Below, one piece after another: positions 1 through 10,564 of a stretch of DNA of 64,000 bases. Origin of the DNA: Rhynchopus sp. YZ270_cl-10 (Eukaryota; Euglenozoa; Diplonemea; Diplonemida; Diplonemidae); the NCBI GenBank assembly GCA_964035575.1, contig OZ037860.1:1264689-1328688 (forward strand), in the 5' to 3' direction. Position 1 is the stretch's first letter. Every line of letters starts with the position of its first letter. A program made the translations under genes and the position numbers. The notes under the pieces are model-generated. The model did not search any database. It had not been told where the DNA came from and saw only the letters and a program-made list of their open reading frames with translations.

Positions 1-62
1 GTGACAATTCGCACACTTCTCAAACCCCCTTCATAACAGCCCCGCACACCCCCTCCCACACA

Positions 63-2307
63 ATGGAAATAGGGGGGAACGTGGGGTGTGTGTCCCGTAA
101 CCCTGATCGGGAAATGATCGATGACGGGCACATGGAGGAGTTGGGCCCAGGCGGCACACCGCCGAAGCGCAGTGTGAGCACACACATTAAGCATCTGCAG
201 GACATGCTTCAGGTATGCGCCACAGCGGTTTTGTTTTGTTTTGTTTTGTTTGTTTTTATTTCTTTGGGAAACAGTTCCCTACGTCCCCCTAGAGGGATTG
301 AGAGGTGCAAAACACCTCATCCTATTTGTTTGAAACTGTTTGTTGTTTCGTCACCTTTTGTAGAGGTGCTTGCAGACTTTTCTTTGCGTTGTTTTTTTTG
401 GTCGGAAAGACAAATATATGGTCATCTTCATTGTGGAAAGTTTCCACAGACAGCATTCTTTGAAGGCATCTTAGCAAGCTTGTACAAGCTCTTCAGTTCT
501 ACACACACCAACACCACGACAGTCCCAACCGGGGTTCGTTCCCGACGAGGCAGAGGAGTCATACGAACGTGCCTCGTCACCACCATACCATGCGCCTGAC
601 TTTGATGTGCGCAAACGGCAGCTCGCGATCCAACTTGGTGACGAGCCGAGACGGAGACAGGAAGGTACGCCAGCCCCCCCATATCCCCTAATTGCGTTAA
701 GGTTGTTGTTTTGTGTCTAATTTGTAACACCCCGAAACACCGCTTTTATTGTGTCTGAAATACCGCGAAACCGCATTTTTTTTTGAAGAAAATGTACATA
801 CGAAACTTCGTTACATCAAATACCCCTCTTCACAGCTTCCATGCGCGCCCACCAAAGCGCTGAATGTGCACGCCCTTTGCGTGCAGCACAGTACGAGTTT
901 GCTGCCGTGGTCGAGGAGCGTTCACAGGTTCAGCAGCAGGCTGATTCAAGTACTATGTACCTTGTGACACGGCAGCAGCAGCACTTGCAGCCACAACTAC
1001 ACAGCTCCTCATCCTCCTCCTCCTCCTCCCCGTCGACCTCCTCAACAAGCATCCCTAAGCAGTTCTGCTCGATCCTCAGCCAGCGAGGCTGTGAGGCTGA
1101 GGTGCGTGCTGCATGGGAGCACGTCGAGGACGACGCCGTCCAGCAGCTACTCAACACTGTGCGCGAGGTGGTCCCTGCTGACGCATGGGACACGACACGC
1201 ATTCTGACGATGCGCCAACGCGACACACTTGCCAAAGTCTTCCGTCAGGCGCACGGCATCGTTAACGCACCGCGTCTCAACCTCTCCCCGATGTCATCAT
1301 GCAAATGCATCCTCGCTCTGTACGCTGCAGGTAAGGCACCGTTCTCGAATCTGCGCCACGCTATAGAAGCTGCCAAGGCTCCATTAGCCACCATGACGCT
1401 GGATGGGCAGGGGTTGAAGCCGAAGTCGCCTTTGCTGTTTTCGCTTCCTGCGCATGGGTCGACGTCACCGTGCGACTTTAGATCATCTCCATACCCAACG
1501 GAGGCTCCAGTTGCTGGAAAGGTATCCGCAGTGCGGAAGAAGCAATTAGAGGTGCTGCTCAACCATGCACGCAGCAGGCAGCACAGCGAACTCTCCTTCC
1601 ACGAGAAGGTGGAGCAGTCGCGCCCCCTTCGTGATGACCTCATGAAAAACGGCTCCCAACTCGGTGTTGCTCCACTTAGCCGTTTCCACCCCTGCCCTGT
1701 CACTTATATTAAAGTCGAACCACGTGCCGCAGGTTCTTCGGGACGTAACTCTGAGTGTGGCACCCCATTTGCGACACCACGTCACCGTGCAGAGTCTATG
1801 ACGTTGCCGCTGTCGGCGCATTCGCTTCATTTGGGGGATCTCTCTTGTGATTCTGACTCGGATGGAACGTTGCTGCTGGATGACCCGATGCTTGGTGGTG
1901 CGCAGATGCGTGGGTTTGAACCTCAGCACCGTACACAGCAACAACAACAGCACCAACAACAACAACAACACCAACAACAGCACCCACTAGGAGTGTTAAC
2001 ACAGTTTGCGTCTTCAGGAGAGAATGTGCGAATAAGGGATCTGCTGGAAAGCCATAACCTTGCTCAATATGCCCCTCTCCTGGCAAACACCGGTTACGAG
2101 TTTGCTAGTGACCTACAAGGGGTAGGAAAGGAGGAATTAGTCAGAATGGGGTTTCTCCCAGGCCACGCCCAACGCCTTCTCAACACCCTCGGGTTCAACA
2201 ACCCCTATGCCCTGTCAAGTCCGTCCGGACTACGGAGCTCTCTCAGCCCGTCCGTTTCCTCTGGTGGAATGGGAAGGGGGAGAGGTGGATCGTCTAGTTC
2301 ACATTGA
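63..2307 (+). CDS. SAM-domain protein, three exons (63-212, 523-664, 836-2307)
   Basis: Spliced product of about 587 residues. Intron 1 runs from CAG|GTATGC to GACAG|TCCC and intron 2 from GAAG|GTACGC to CACAG|CTTCC. The 142-nt middle exon shifts phase by one, and only the acceptor at 522, not the one at 496, keeps the long last exon open, so the phases confirm the model. Near the C-terminus (about residues 496-551) lies a SAM domain, with the segments RDLLESHNLAQYAPLL and LVRMGFLPGHAQRLL. It follows a glutamine/histidine tract (about 464-482). A glutamine and serine-rich stretch also opens the last exon. SAM domains mediate protein oligomerisation or, in the Smaug/Vts1 type, RNA hairpin binding; which applies cannot be decided here. 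The frame is open upstream of the ATG at 63 to the window edge, so the gene may start earlier. Confidence 0.8.
213..522 (+). other. spliceosomal intron 1 of the SAM-domain gene
   Basis: 310 nt with donor GTATGC and acceptor GACAG. It holds a (TTTTG)n run near the donor. A competing acceptor at 496 also gives an open middle exon but puts the last exon out of frame. Confidence 0.75.
665..835 (+). other. spliceosomal intron 2 of the SAM-domain gene
   Basis: 171 nt, donor GTACGC and acceptor TTCACAG. The incomplete codon left by the middle exon (G) is completed by CT of the last exon to give alanine, and the frame then continues into the SAM-domain exon. Confidence 0.75.
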
Positions 2308-3248
2308 TAGCGGGGGTGGGAATGTTTTGTTTTTTTTTTTGGTGACTCAGCACAGCGGGAATCACCAACCTTTCTCTTGGGTGGGGGGGTCTTTTTTTGC
2401 CAGAAAGATGGTTTCAGTTATGTTTTGTATTCGTCATTTTTTTCCTCTGTGGTTTCTACTTTTTTACCGATGTGGGATTGGAGAGAGAAGAGAGAGCATT
2501 CGTCTCTTTATCACCTTATTTAATCCGTATACCCCATCTCTCCCTCCCTTTACCCTGTGACCCCCCCACCCCCCCTCCCGTGAGGGCATTATTCATCTTT
2601 CACAATTTTCTCTGTTTCGTTCGGGATTACCCTTGCTGGCGAATTTTTGAAGGTGGATTAGAGCGCGAAGACAGTACTCACCTCGCGGAGAGGAGATTGT
2701 TCTTAGAAGAAGAAAGGGAAGAGGAGGGGGCAGTTGGTGTGCCATACAATGAAGATTGTATAGCAGAAAGCCACAAAACCCAATCAAACACTTCTTTTTT
2801 TTTTTTTTTTTTTTCTGTCAGCAACTCCGCGCCTGCGTCCCAGAGGTGTTTGCACAGGGTTGTTCCTTGTTCTCGGAAAAAACAGCAAAATTCTGGATTT
2901 ATGTTCCCGTTTTTTTCCTTTTTTTGGGTGGGGGTTTTTTGCCCTTTTTCAGGCTTTCTGAGCTCTACCCTCACTGTAGTGGGGTCATTTCGAAAAAATG
3001 GACAAGTTCTTGATTGATACAAATTTTGGTTACGACCACTAGTGAGTTGCTCACAATGCTAAATGAGTGTCAGAACTGTGATTCTGGGCCCACTTTAACC
3101 GCCCCTCGAAATTCAAAAAGGGGTCCCAAACCCGGGCGCGCTACACGCGCGCGGAACTTTTTGCAGCTTTGGCCTAGTTGCATTTTTGGCTGCAAAATGC
3201 AAGGGGATCCCCAAAGACGTTGGGAATATTATTTGGATGGGGCAGTGA
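2308..3248. other. intergenic DNA downstream of the SAM-domain gene
   Basis: T-rich sequence with long T runs (for example 2793-2815) and a G-rich run near 2387. A fragment of the T-arm-like repeat family (GCCTGCGTCCCAGAGG) lies at about 2816-2850. A piece resembling the end of a dispersed repeat (GTGGGGTCATTTCG, then AATGGACAAG) lies near 2978. A GC-rich inverted repeat (GGGCGCGCTACACGCGCGC) occurs at about 3137. I see no credible coding sequence. Confidence 0.5.
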
Positions 3249-3375
3249 TTTTGTACCTGCATACACGCTCCCTAGTGGTAACCGTGTGCATGCCAATGAA
3301 GTGCTCTCTGGGGTTCGATAACCCGTGGAACCAGTGCTTCCGCCGATGAACGGTGAGGCGTTTACACTTCTCTTT
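3249..3375 (+). repeat. T-arm-like dispersed repeat, copy 1
   Basis: Carries the block GTGGTAACCGTGTGCATG, then AATGAAGTGCTCTCTGGGG, then GGTTCGATAACC, and a tail ending AGGCGTTTACACTTCTC. The GGTTCGA core resembles a tRNA T-arm/B box and can fold as GGGTT-CGAT-AACCC. Similar copies lie near 10.8, 17.7, 31.8 and 37.2 kb. A tRNA-derived SINE is possible, but no A box was recognised. Confidence 0.5.
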
Positions 3376-3384
3376 TTGCGGAGC

Positions 3385-3545
3385 AGAAAATAATATAAAT
3401 GGCGCCGCAGGCAAAAAAATTTGAGTACGGCGTAAAAATCTAGCCTTCGACGAACACTTTTTTGAAGAGCAAAAAATGAAAAATGGCGCCGCAGGCAAAA
3501 ATAAATTGGGGGTACAGCCCTGGACGGTGCAGGATTTTGTTGTCA
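3385..3545 (+). repeat. local direct repeat with GGCGCCGCAGGC cores
   Basis: Two copies of AATGGCGCCGCAGGCAAAAA about 90 bp apart, each with similar flanks (AGAGCAAAAAATG / CGGAGCAGAAAATAA). The core is a short GC-rich inverted repeat with a three-base loop (GCC-GCA-GGC), a form that recurs through the window. Confidence 0.5.
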
Positions 3546-3770
3546 ATTTTTTTTTCTTGCCCCCTGAAAACTCTTGCTTTTGAGAGTTTCGACCATTTCA
3601 CCACACTGGTGGTGTGTCACCTACAGTGAAACCCACCAGAAACCACAACAAAGCCCCCTAAGGAAAAAAGGAAAAAAAAAAGGAAAAAAAAAACTAAAAT
3701 CCAGAATTTCATGTTCTCGGTCCCACTTAGGAACTTCCCTGTGTTTGCACAACAAATTTTTTTCTTCAAG

Positions 3771-3811
3771 GTGACTAAGCATGAGAGGCTTGTGGGTCAT
3801 CTTATAAACTT
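3771..3811 (+). repeat. GTGACTAAGC hairpin family, copy
   Basis: Reads GTGACTAAGC, loop ATGAGAG, GCTTGTGGGTCATCTTATAAAC, directly after a T-rich tract ending in AAG. Stem CTAAGC/GCTTG with an outer GTGAC/GTCAT pairing. Confidence 0.6.
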
Positions 3812-4631
3812 TTTTTTGGATAGTCCGAAAAATGTCTCAAGCAAGATATGCAGCAACCTTCGTTCTCTTATCTACCGACGAATCACACGAGGCTTAGGGT
3901 CATTTTTTTTTGCTAACTTTATGTTTTTCACTCTTATTTTCCCATACCTTTGTGTCCCGGCCCGTGTGAAATCCGTTCGCCTTTTCAGCTTTCCCACACC
4001 CCCCTAAGCCCCCCCCTTAGGTTTTGCGAAAACATCTATGCATGTGTTACAGAATACACTTAGATGTATATGTCCTGCACAGCAGATCGACATACCATAT
4101 TTCATTCCTTTTTCTTTCCCCCCCATGTGTCCTGGACAAGATCGGACATTCCATAGCCTGGGCGTACCCTGGATGTGTTTACAATAAAGCGCCCACTTGG
4201 AACTGTGACGAACAAAAGAGGAATCCAACTGGAAAATTAAACCACAACACTCTACCCGATTTCGACATTACCTAGTCTGCCCTGCCCTCCCCCCAGCAAA
4301 CTTAAAATCTGTCTCAAAAGATTTGACGTCAAATCAGAGCGCTCTTTCACGCGCTTTGCCTTTGTGTCCTCGCGGGAGCAAGACCGCAGACCTTACCAAT
4401 ATTCCCCCCTGCAAAACCAAAAAATGCAAAATGTAACACAGAAAGAAAAAAATGTAGTTTTTTTTTTTTGTCTTGAGTTGCAGTGAATACGCTGTTCTGC
4501 TTCGATATGTCTGAGTGTTGCAGTGTGTCCTTTAACACGCATGTCTTCAAAACCAGGGACAAAATCCTCAAAAGAACGAAAAAAAAGAAGTTCTGGACGT
4601 ATGCCAAGACACCCCGGTGCACCCGGTAATC

Positions 4632-4680
4632 TACCAAGGTACACTGTCACGAGTGGGCTGTATTTCAAATCAACTTTTTT
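4632..4680 (+). repeat. CACGAGAGGGCT family, copy 1
   Basis: Contains AAGGTACACTGTCACGAG, then TGGGCTGTATTTCAAATCAAC and a T run. Related copies lie near 5.1, 12.55, 16.0 and 43.1 kb, all on the + strand. Confidence 0.55.
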
Positions 4681-5004
4681 TTGTTCCTTTTTAGGAGACA
4701 TTCTTTTTAGTACCGTTCACTTTGTTTTTGGGGGTTCTTTTTTGCATCCCTATTTTGGGACCCCATTTCCAGGGAAACTAATTCATCTTACTGTGTGCTC
4801 TGCAGGGCGGCATCCACCTTGTCATTCAATCAATTTTCAGCGAAAAGTAGGTGAGGTGACAAAAATAGGAGAGGTTTAGGGTTATCTTTGCCTATTCTTT
4901 TCCGATCACCAGGCGGGGGGGGATCCGCATAGACTAAGTCTGCGGAGGTGTTTGGACGAAACTACAACGTCCATTCTTCTTTTTTTGGTGGTTTAAAAAA
5001 GTTT

Positions 5005-5050
5005 GGGTACATTTAGTGCACCCTATTATACCTTCTATTCAGTAGAATAG
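5005..5050 (+). repeat. double-hairpin repeat, copy 1
   Basis: Two adjacent inverted repeats, GGGT-ACATTTAGTGC-ACCC and CTATTC-AGTA-GAATAG. A second copy at 32032-32080 has the first stem as the longer GGGTGCA/TGCACCC and an identical second stem, so the pair moves or is kept as a unit. Confidence 0.55.
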
Positions 5051-5082
5051 TTAGTATATGAAACAATTTTTTTTGGTACACC

Positions 5083-5140
5083 CTGTCATCTACCAACATA
5101 CCACTGTTCACGAGAGGGCTTTTGTATTTCAAGTCAACCT
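5083..5140 (+). repeat. CACGAGAGGGCT family, copy 2
   Basis: Contains CCACTGTTCACGAGAGGGCT, then TTTGTATTTCAAGTCAACC followed by a T run. Confidence 0.55.
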
Positions 5141-5394
5141 TTTTTTATGTGTGCAATGTGATAGAGAAGCACATTCAATTCCAAGTTTTGGGTACTTGTG
5201 TTTTCATGGCTGGCATCGCAGAGCAGGTCAGTTGAGGTGCATGCATCAACTATTCTTTTCTTCTTTGTTGCCCGTGTCGCAGTATGGCATGCAACAAACG
5301 TTTGTCCTGTCTTTTTTCAAAAAAAATCTATCCAACAGGCAAGCCTCCCATCCTCACGATCTAACCGACTCCAAGGATGAGGTTCTATTTTTCA

Positions 5395-5428
5395 GATGAC
5401 TAAGCGAAGCTAGGATCATCTTACAAAC
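5395..5428 (+). repeat. GTGACTAAGC hairpin family, copy
   Basis: Reads GATGACTAAGC-GAA-GCTAGGATCATC, then TTACAAAC. GATGA pairs with TCATC and AGC with GCT around a GAA loop. It follows a TTTTTCA tract. Confidence 0.6.
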
Positions 5429-5969
5429 ACCCCCCCCTTTTTTTTTTGTATTATTACCTTGTGTCCGAGTCGTGTTACTCTATGAGAGAAAAAAGCCAAA
5501 AGATAATTTGTGGAGTACATCCTTCAGGTCTGTTCTACTGCAACCAAGATGTCAGAATTCTGTCTGTTTTTTTTTTCATTCGTCAGGTTCGTTTTTTTTT
5601 TTGTTTCTCTTTTTGGAAAAATTGGTCCCTCTCTTCCCATTCCCCTCCCTCTGATCTGAACAAGAATTAAACGGAAATTTTGCATAAAGTAATGGCAACT
5701 ACACTATTCCAAAAAAAAATTCTTCAAATCAACAAAGAAAAGAGGGGGTGTTTGGGGTGAGTGCGGGCAGGTGTTTCCCTCCCTCCCTCTCTGTGCTGCT
5801 TTTTGGCAACCAAGGCTCTCGGGGGGGGTGATTTTGCCCAAAAATCCCCAAAAAAAAAAAATAACGGATTTTGGGGGGGGTGATTTTTTTGGAAAATCAC
5901 CCCCCAAAAAAAAAAAAAAAGTTTGGAAATCCGGATTTTTTTTTGGGGGGGTCTTTCTACTAGAGCTAC

Positions 5970-6345
5970 GTTGTTCACACAGCAGTGAACAAAGTGACCG
6001 TCACAGCCAGAACGCGACTCAATTGGTCAAGCGCCGAAGGAAAAAGGAAGCATGCAGCATGGCGAAAGAAAAAAGTAGCGTACCGTGCGCCTGCGGCGCA
6101 AGCTTACAACCATCCTTCCCTTTGACATAGTTTGGCTGTAATAATGTGCAATTTTAAGCGCATTTTTTTGAAATGTTGCGTACCGTGGCTTCGCCAGAAA
6201 CTTTCGTTTAGCAAAATATGGAAGTAAAATTCATGCAAACTGACGATAATTACCAACGACAGTGCCATTTTATGTCAACATTTTATAGAAATGTTGCGTA
6301 CCGTGGCTTCGCCCGGAACCTTTCGGGTGCCATGACCACTGTTTC
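5970..6345 (-). repeat. GCGCCGCAGGCGC repeat family, full-length copy
   Basis: Holds GTGACCGTCACAGCCAG, ACGCGACTCAATTGGTC, the hairpin GTGCGCCTGCGGCGCA, TAGTTTGGCTGTAATAATG, and TTGCGTACCGTGGCTTCGCC. The same order is found in reverse at 36000-36250 and 58745-58985, and partial copies at 11.8, 29.8, 40.6 and 47.1 kb. A second copy of the TTGCGTACCGTGGCTTCGCC end lies at about 6292-6311. Non-coding dispersed element of unknown class. Confidence 0.6.
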
Positions 6346-6480
6346 TTTCCCACGTCCCTCCCTTTGCACATAGTGTGGGGAAATTTTTTTGACCCCAAAT
6401 CACCCCCCTTTTTGGGTTTTGGGGGTGATCTCCGAGAGCCCTGTTGGCAACTCTAAAAAAAAAAAAAAATAGTGGCACAC

Positions 6481-7143
6481 CAGGCTATTTCCTAAATCTG
6501 AGTTTCAATTTTAGGATTTGAGATTTTGGAAATGCCGCACTTTTTTTACCGACCAAATTTTCCCGGTTGCCGCACTTTTTTTTCGCCTAAGGGGGAAGGT
6601 AGGTAGGGCACTTCTGTCTGGGAAAAAGTGACCAGGGAAAAAAATGTTGGGGTCTCGTGCTCCCAAATGTGCGAAATAAGCAAGAAAAAAGTATTTTTGC
6701 GCACATGTGACTAAAAAAATCCGCCTCCGGCGGGGTTCGTTTTCGAGGGTTTTCAGAGATATCACGATATGAGGATTCCTTAAGAAACCATTGAATCTTA
6801 TTTCAGAATAATATTGGATTCCGGAAATTCCAATCGCGGTATGTTTTGGAGCTGAAAACCCACTGTTTTTTTCAGGGGGAAAATTGCTTCCAAATGTCGG
6901 AATTTTCCGAATTTTCCTGAAAATGACCCTTGTTTACGAGTATGGGTTCATATTTTGCGAAAATTTAAGTCACTAAATTTTTGTCCATTTTTCCGAATAT
7001 GCCCCACCACAAGCCGGGATTGGCTCGGAAATGCAACAAAACGCCCTCTTGGGCGGAAAAAAATCTCACAAAAATGCCGCACTTTTTTTGCATTTCTTTT
7101 TCGAAATTTTGGAAAAAACGCCCCAGAGTTAGGAAATAGCCTG
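6481..7143. mobile_element. hAT-like MITE, 663 bp, 8-bp target duplication
   Basis: The ends are inverted repeats: CAGGCTATTTCCTAAATCTG at the left, matched by the complement of CAGAGTTAGGAAATAGCCTG at the right (one mismatch in 20). Both sides carry TGGCACAC, an 8-bp target site duplication, which with the CAGG tip is typical of hAT elements. There is no transposase. Related internal sequence (GTGGTGGGGCATATTCGG, GGACAAAATTTTAGTGAC) recurs at about 11000-11140 and 11380-11560. The element interrupts a copy of the GGTGGCTACACTAATACAAC repeat, which is uninterrupted at 44.85 kb. Confidence 0.75.
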
Positions 7144-7262
7144 TGGCACACTCTAGGGTGGCTACACTAATACAACCAAGTTTTCAAAAAAAATTTAGTA
7201 TAGTGGAGTGCATCCTCGGGTAACTACCATAATTACCAAATTTTCAACAAAAAAAAAAAAAT
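7144..7262 (+). repeat. two tandem copies of the GGTGGCTACACTAATACAAC family
   Basis: First copy is TGGCACACTCTAGGGTGGCT followed by ACACTAATACAACCAAG and an A-rich tail, with its left part lying before the hAT-like insertion. A second, more diverged copy starts with TAGTATAGTGGAGTGCATC at about 7197 and ends in an A run. Confidence 0.55.
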
Positions 7263-8701
7263 GCAACATTATTTTTTATTTTTGTAAGGTGTCTCTGCGA
7301 TGATCATCTTCTACAATATTATTTGTTCGCATCTCTCAACTCTCATGAATGAAGGTGTGTCTTGTGGCACAGCACCCTCATTGACAGTGTGTTTTGATTT
7401 TTTTTTTTTTCCTCTTCGTGGTCTGTTTGTTTTTTTCTTTTATTGCAGAGCTTTGTGTCTTTCTTGGTCTGCGCTTTTTTGGTGGTTTTTTTTTTTTTGT
7501 ATCTTTTGTATCGATTTACCACCCATCAAGAAGACCCAAAAATTGAACGCACACAAAAACACCCCCTCCCCCCTTGTACGAGAACAAAGTAGTCTGCACT
7601 CAGACAAATGTCTCTTCTCTCATCCCTCCCCTCCTTTTAGAAATAAAATGATCGCAGTTCGGAATTTGGCAATGTGACTCTGGAGCGCTCTTCTTTAGGC
7701 TTTTGCCCACGGTTATTTTCACCAACTTTTCACGAATTTGTGCACACGAGGCGCATGCATCTTGTTAAGAAGAAAGAGTTTTGAACTGCTAGGAATTTTC
7801 TTTGATGGGGATGGTGGGGGGGTGGGTGTGGCTTTGTTACCGTGTATCAAGCAAATTTCCTTACGTAACAAGCAAAAAAAGACCCGAATTCTCCCTGGTG
7901 GGATTACTCGACGATTGTCGACACAACAACAAAAAAAAAATTGTAACAAGCTCGAGTTTTGTTATGCAATAAACGTTACAAAAAATGCAAAAGTTTGTTA
8001 CTTTGTTAGGGTAAGGTTGTGAACGAAAGAAAATAACAAAAAAATGGGAGCGATTTCTCTTTTGTGTTTGCATCTTATAGGGTGTTTTGCCAGGTTTCAA
8101 CTTTACTTTGAGAGATCTACTAACTAAGCAAGAGGTGTGCCAATAGGTAAACACTAACACCAAAACAAAAGATTGAATAGGCAAAAAAAAGCAACAAATA
8201 CAACCATCGGACTGCAGAGAGGATTAGGTTTTATCTCATAAAAAAAGACAAAAAAAAAGGGCAATAAAACTGCACTATTCCCAAACAAACGATTTTTCTT
8301 TCTTTGGTTGTGAACCGCCTCCGTTCTCTTACGTTACGGACCACCCTTTGCATGAACTCGACTGAGATGCGTTTTAGCACGTTTCAACTGCTCTTTCTTT
8401 CTTCTTTATTTACAAAGGCAAGGGTACTGCTTTGTAGCACCCTCTATGCCTTCTTTTTCGAAATAAAAGAATGTGTGGTGCTCCTGAAATAAAAAATACC
8501 AAGTACGCAACAACTACGCACTAAGTACGGAACAAGTACGCAACAAGTACGCAATATAGGGTATTCCTGTATTTTTTTTTTTTTTTTTTTCGTGCACAAA
8601 GTGCGCAACAAGTACGCAAAATGGGGTTATCAGGAGTACCAATGTATATGAAATAATCTTCTCAATTTATCAACACATTTTGTAATAGGTCAACACAATA
8701 A
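7263..8701. other. intergenic DNA upstream of the transporter gene
   Basis: T-rich, without a supported gene. At about 7740 there is a GTGCACACGAGGCGCATGCATC inverted motif shared with 26.38 and 29.18 kb. An A-tailed repeat lies at 7893-7945. Immediately before the gene, at about 8505-8625, the 11-mer AAGTACGCAAC is repeated four or more times around a long T run. Promoter signals cannot be assigned. Confidence 0.45.
7893..7945 (+). repeat. A-tailed GATTGTCG repeat, copy
   Basis: TCTCCCTGGTGGGATTACTC, then GACGATTGTCGACACAAC and an A run. Other copies are at 10.3, 28.2, 42.1 and 54.4 kb. The upstream hairpin differs between copies but keeps pairing (CTCCC/GGGAT here). Confidence 0.55.
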
Positions 8702-10198
8702 ATGCTTTCAGATGCACACCCCATCCAGAGAGAAGATGGGGATTCGTATTGCGATACAGAGTCCGCACCGCTAGTAGACCATGGCACACAGAAGAAGCCT
8801 GATGAAGAGGAAATGCTACGTCTGCAGAAGGCAGGTGGGTGGTTCCGCAAACGCTTCGTCGTGACAACCACCCTCATGTTCGGCCTGGTCAATGTTTATG
8901 CGATGAGGGTTAATCTCTCAGAGGCAGTCGAACCCATGCAAAAACACTACAACTGGTCGAATATCACCCAAGGTTATGTTTTGTCGGCATTTTTTTGGGG
9001 GTATATCTTATTTCAGATCCCTGGGGCTTGGCTTGCGTCGAAATATGGAGGGAAATATGTGTTTGGGGCAGGGGTGTTTGGAACCTCGGTATTGACGTTG
9101 ATTGTTCCGTTTTGTGCGTCTAGGTTGTGGTTGTTGTTGACAGTGCGTGCGTTGATGGGGTTGTGTGAGTCGGTGACGTACCCTGCGTTGAACGTTTTGT
9201 TTACACAGTGGGTGCCGTGCACAGAAAGGTCATTTCATGTTGCGTTTACAACAGCGGGGGCGTATTTGGGGACAGCAATAGCGTTTCCTGTGTCAGGTGT
9301 TTTGATTGATTTGCACCATGATGACGACGACGTTTCGACGACCTGGCCGTACGTTTTTTATGTGTTTGGAGCATGCGGTCTGCTTTGGTGCTTTGTTTGG
9401 CAGTTTCTTGGTGAATCTTCTCCAGGCAGTGCAAAGCATATAACGGCAGATGAGCGGCGCTACCTTGCATTAACTACCGGATGCGACGCTGATGTGACGG
9501 TAGGAAAGCTTGATGTTGTAAAATCCGATTCTCCACCGTGGAGAGGCTTCCTCACACACCCTGCTGCATGGGCGATATACATCAACCACTTCTCAGCTAA
9601 TCTCTCTATATACACCTTAATGACCTACCTCCCAAAATACATGAAAGAAGACCTCGGGTTTGATCTAAAAAGCGCGGGAGGGATTGCGGTGATTCCGTAT
9701 TTGATGCAGTTTTTGGGGTCCATTGGAAGTGGTTTTGTTGCGGATTGGATGATAAAATTTACTACTGTGAAGAGAACGAGGTTGACCATTGAATTGGTTT
9801 CATTTGGGATCTGCATTTCTGCTTTATGCGTTACAGGGTGGATGACAGATACAACTCTTGCGGTCGTGACCGTTTCTATCGCAGTAGGTGCCAGCGGAAT
9901 GACTGGTGGTGGGTTTAGCAGCAATTACATTGATGTTTCCCCACATTATGCAGGATATCTCTTCAGTGTAGGCAACGTCATCGCAAACACTGCAGGCATC
10001 ATTGCACCAATCCTCGCGGGATACATCCTAGGTGATGCAGAACGCAGCCCCGGGGAGGCTTCGTCAGACTCAAGCGAAAGCTACGTTCCTGCTTCCCACT
10101 GGCGTAACGTATTCTATGTCAGCGCCGGAGTCTACTTTTGTGCGGGTGTAGTGTGGGTTCTCTTTATGAGTGGAAAACCTGTAAAAGAGTTGAACTAA
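8702..10198 (+). CDS. SLC17-type major facilitator transporter (anion/phosphate or sialic acid carrier family)
   Basis: 498 residues, one exon, stop TAA. After an acidic N-terminus come the segments expected for 12 membrane helices. First half: MRVNLSEAVEPM (helix 1 exit), SAFFWGYILFQIPGAWLA (about 95-112), RALMGLCESVTYPALNVLF (helix 4, with the SLC17-like G-x-x-E-x-x-x-Y-P pattern), then SPGSAKHITADERRYL in the central loop. Second half: PPWRGFLTHPAAWAI, PYLMQFLGSIGSGFVADW, GGGFSSNYIDVSPHYAGYLF and HWRNVFYVSAGVYF. These match the SLC17 fold order from start to end at normal length. Substrate (phosphate, sialic acid, glutamate or other anion) cannot be read from sequence. The N-terminal DTESAPLV resembles the acidic dileucine-type lysosomal signal of sialin; that is inference. 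Confidence 0.9.
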   Translation: MLSDAHPIQREDGDSYCDTESAPLVDHGTQKKPDEEEMLRLQKAGGWFRKRFVVTTTLMFGLVNVYAMRVNLSEAVEPMQKHYNWSNITQGYVLSAFFWGYILFQIPGAWLASKYGGKYVFGAGVFGTSVLTLIVPFCASRLWLLLTVRALMGLCESVTYPALNVLFTQWVPCTERSFHVAFTTAGAYLGTAIAFPVSGVLIDLHHDDDDVSTTWPYVFYVFGACGLLWCFVWQFLGESSPGSAKHITADERRYLALTTGCDADVTVGKLDVVKSDSPPWRGFLTHPAAWAIYINHFSANLSIYTLMTYLPKYMKEDLGFDLKSAGGIAVIPYLMQFLGSIGSGFVADWMIKFTTVKRTRLTIELVSFGICISALCVTGWMTDTTLAVVTVSIAVGASGMTGGGFSSNYIDVSPHYAGYLFSVGNVIANTAGIIAPILAGYILGDAERSPGEASSDSSESYVPASHWRNVFYVSAGVYFCAGVVWVLFMSGKPVKELN

Positions 10199-10564
10199 TT
10201 TTTAAACAAATTCAAAAAAATGTGGCATCGCATCAGGGAGGGGTATTTTCTATTGAGTTTGGCATTTTTTTTTTGATTGTCGATATATAAAAAAAAGCGT
10301 TGAGAAAACCCTTACCCAAGTAGGTGTTTGCTTAGGCGATTGTCGGCACATCAAAGAAAAAAAAAATTCAAAGAAAAAATTCCCCCTGATATCAATGTAT
10401 TGCGATGAAAAGAAGGGTGGGGTGTTCGGAAGAGAGGTGATGCTTTCTGTTGTAGAATTGAAAGTAAATGAAAATGAAAAAATGAATTCGTTTTTGTGTC
10501 TGTGTGTTGTTTTTGTCTTTTTTGTGTTCGGTAAAAGTGTTCATATTCTCTGTTTTTTTTTTTT
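10199..10564. other. downstream DNA of the transporter gene, with an A-tailed repeat
   Basis: T- and A-rich. At 10314-10370 lies a copy of the A-tailed family: ACCCAAGTAGGTGTTTGC, then TTAGGCGATTGTCGGCAC and an A-rich tail. No gene seen. Confidence 0.5.

Larger units (their letters stand above)
3546..5969. other. gene-free repeat-rich region
   Basis: No supported gene. It holds A/T homopolymers, two copies of the CACGAGAGGGCT family and two of the GTGACTAAGC hairpin family (listed separately). At about 5830-5950 there is a G/A-rich palindromic stretch in which GATTTTGGGGGGGGTGATTTTTT is met by its complement. Longer reading frames here are homopolymer artefacts. Confidence 0.5.

Noticed and set aside
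497-664. Alternative middle exon of the SAM-domain gene using the acceptor at 496
   Set aside because: It gives an open 56-codon exon but forces the last exon into a frame with an early stop, while the acceptor at 522 joins it in frame.
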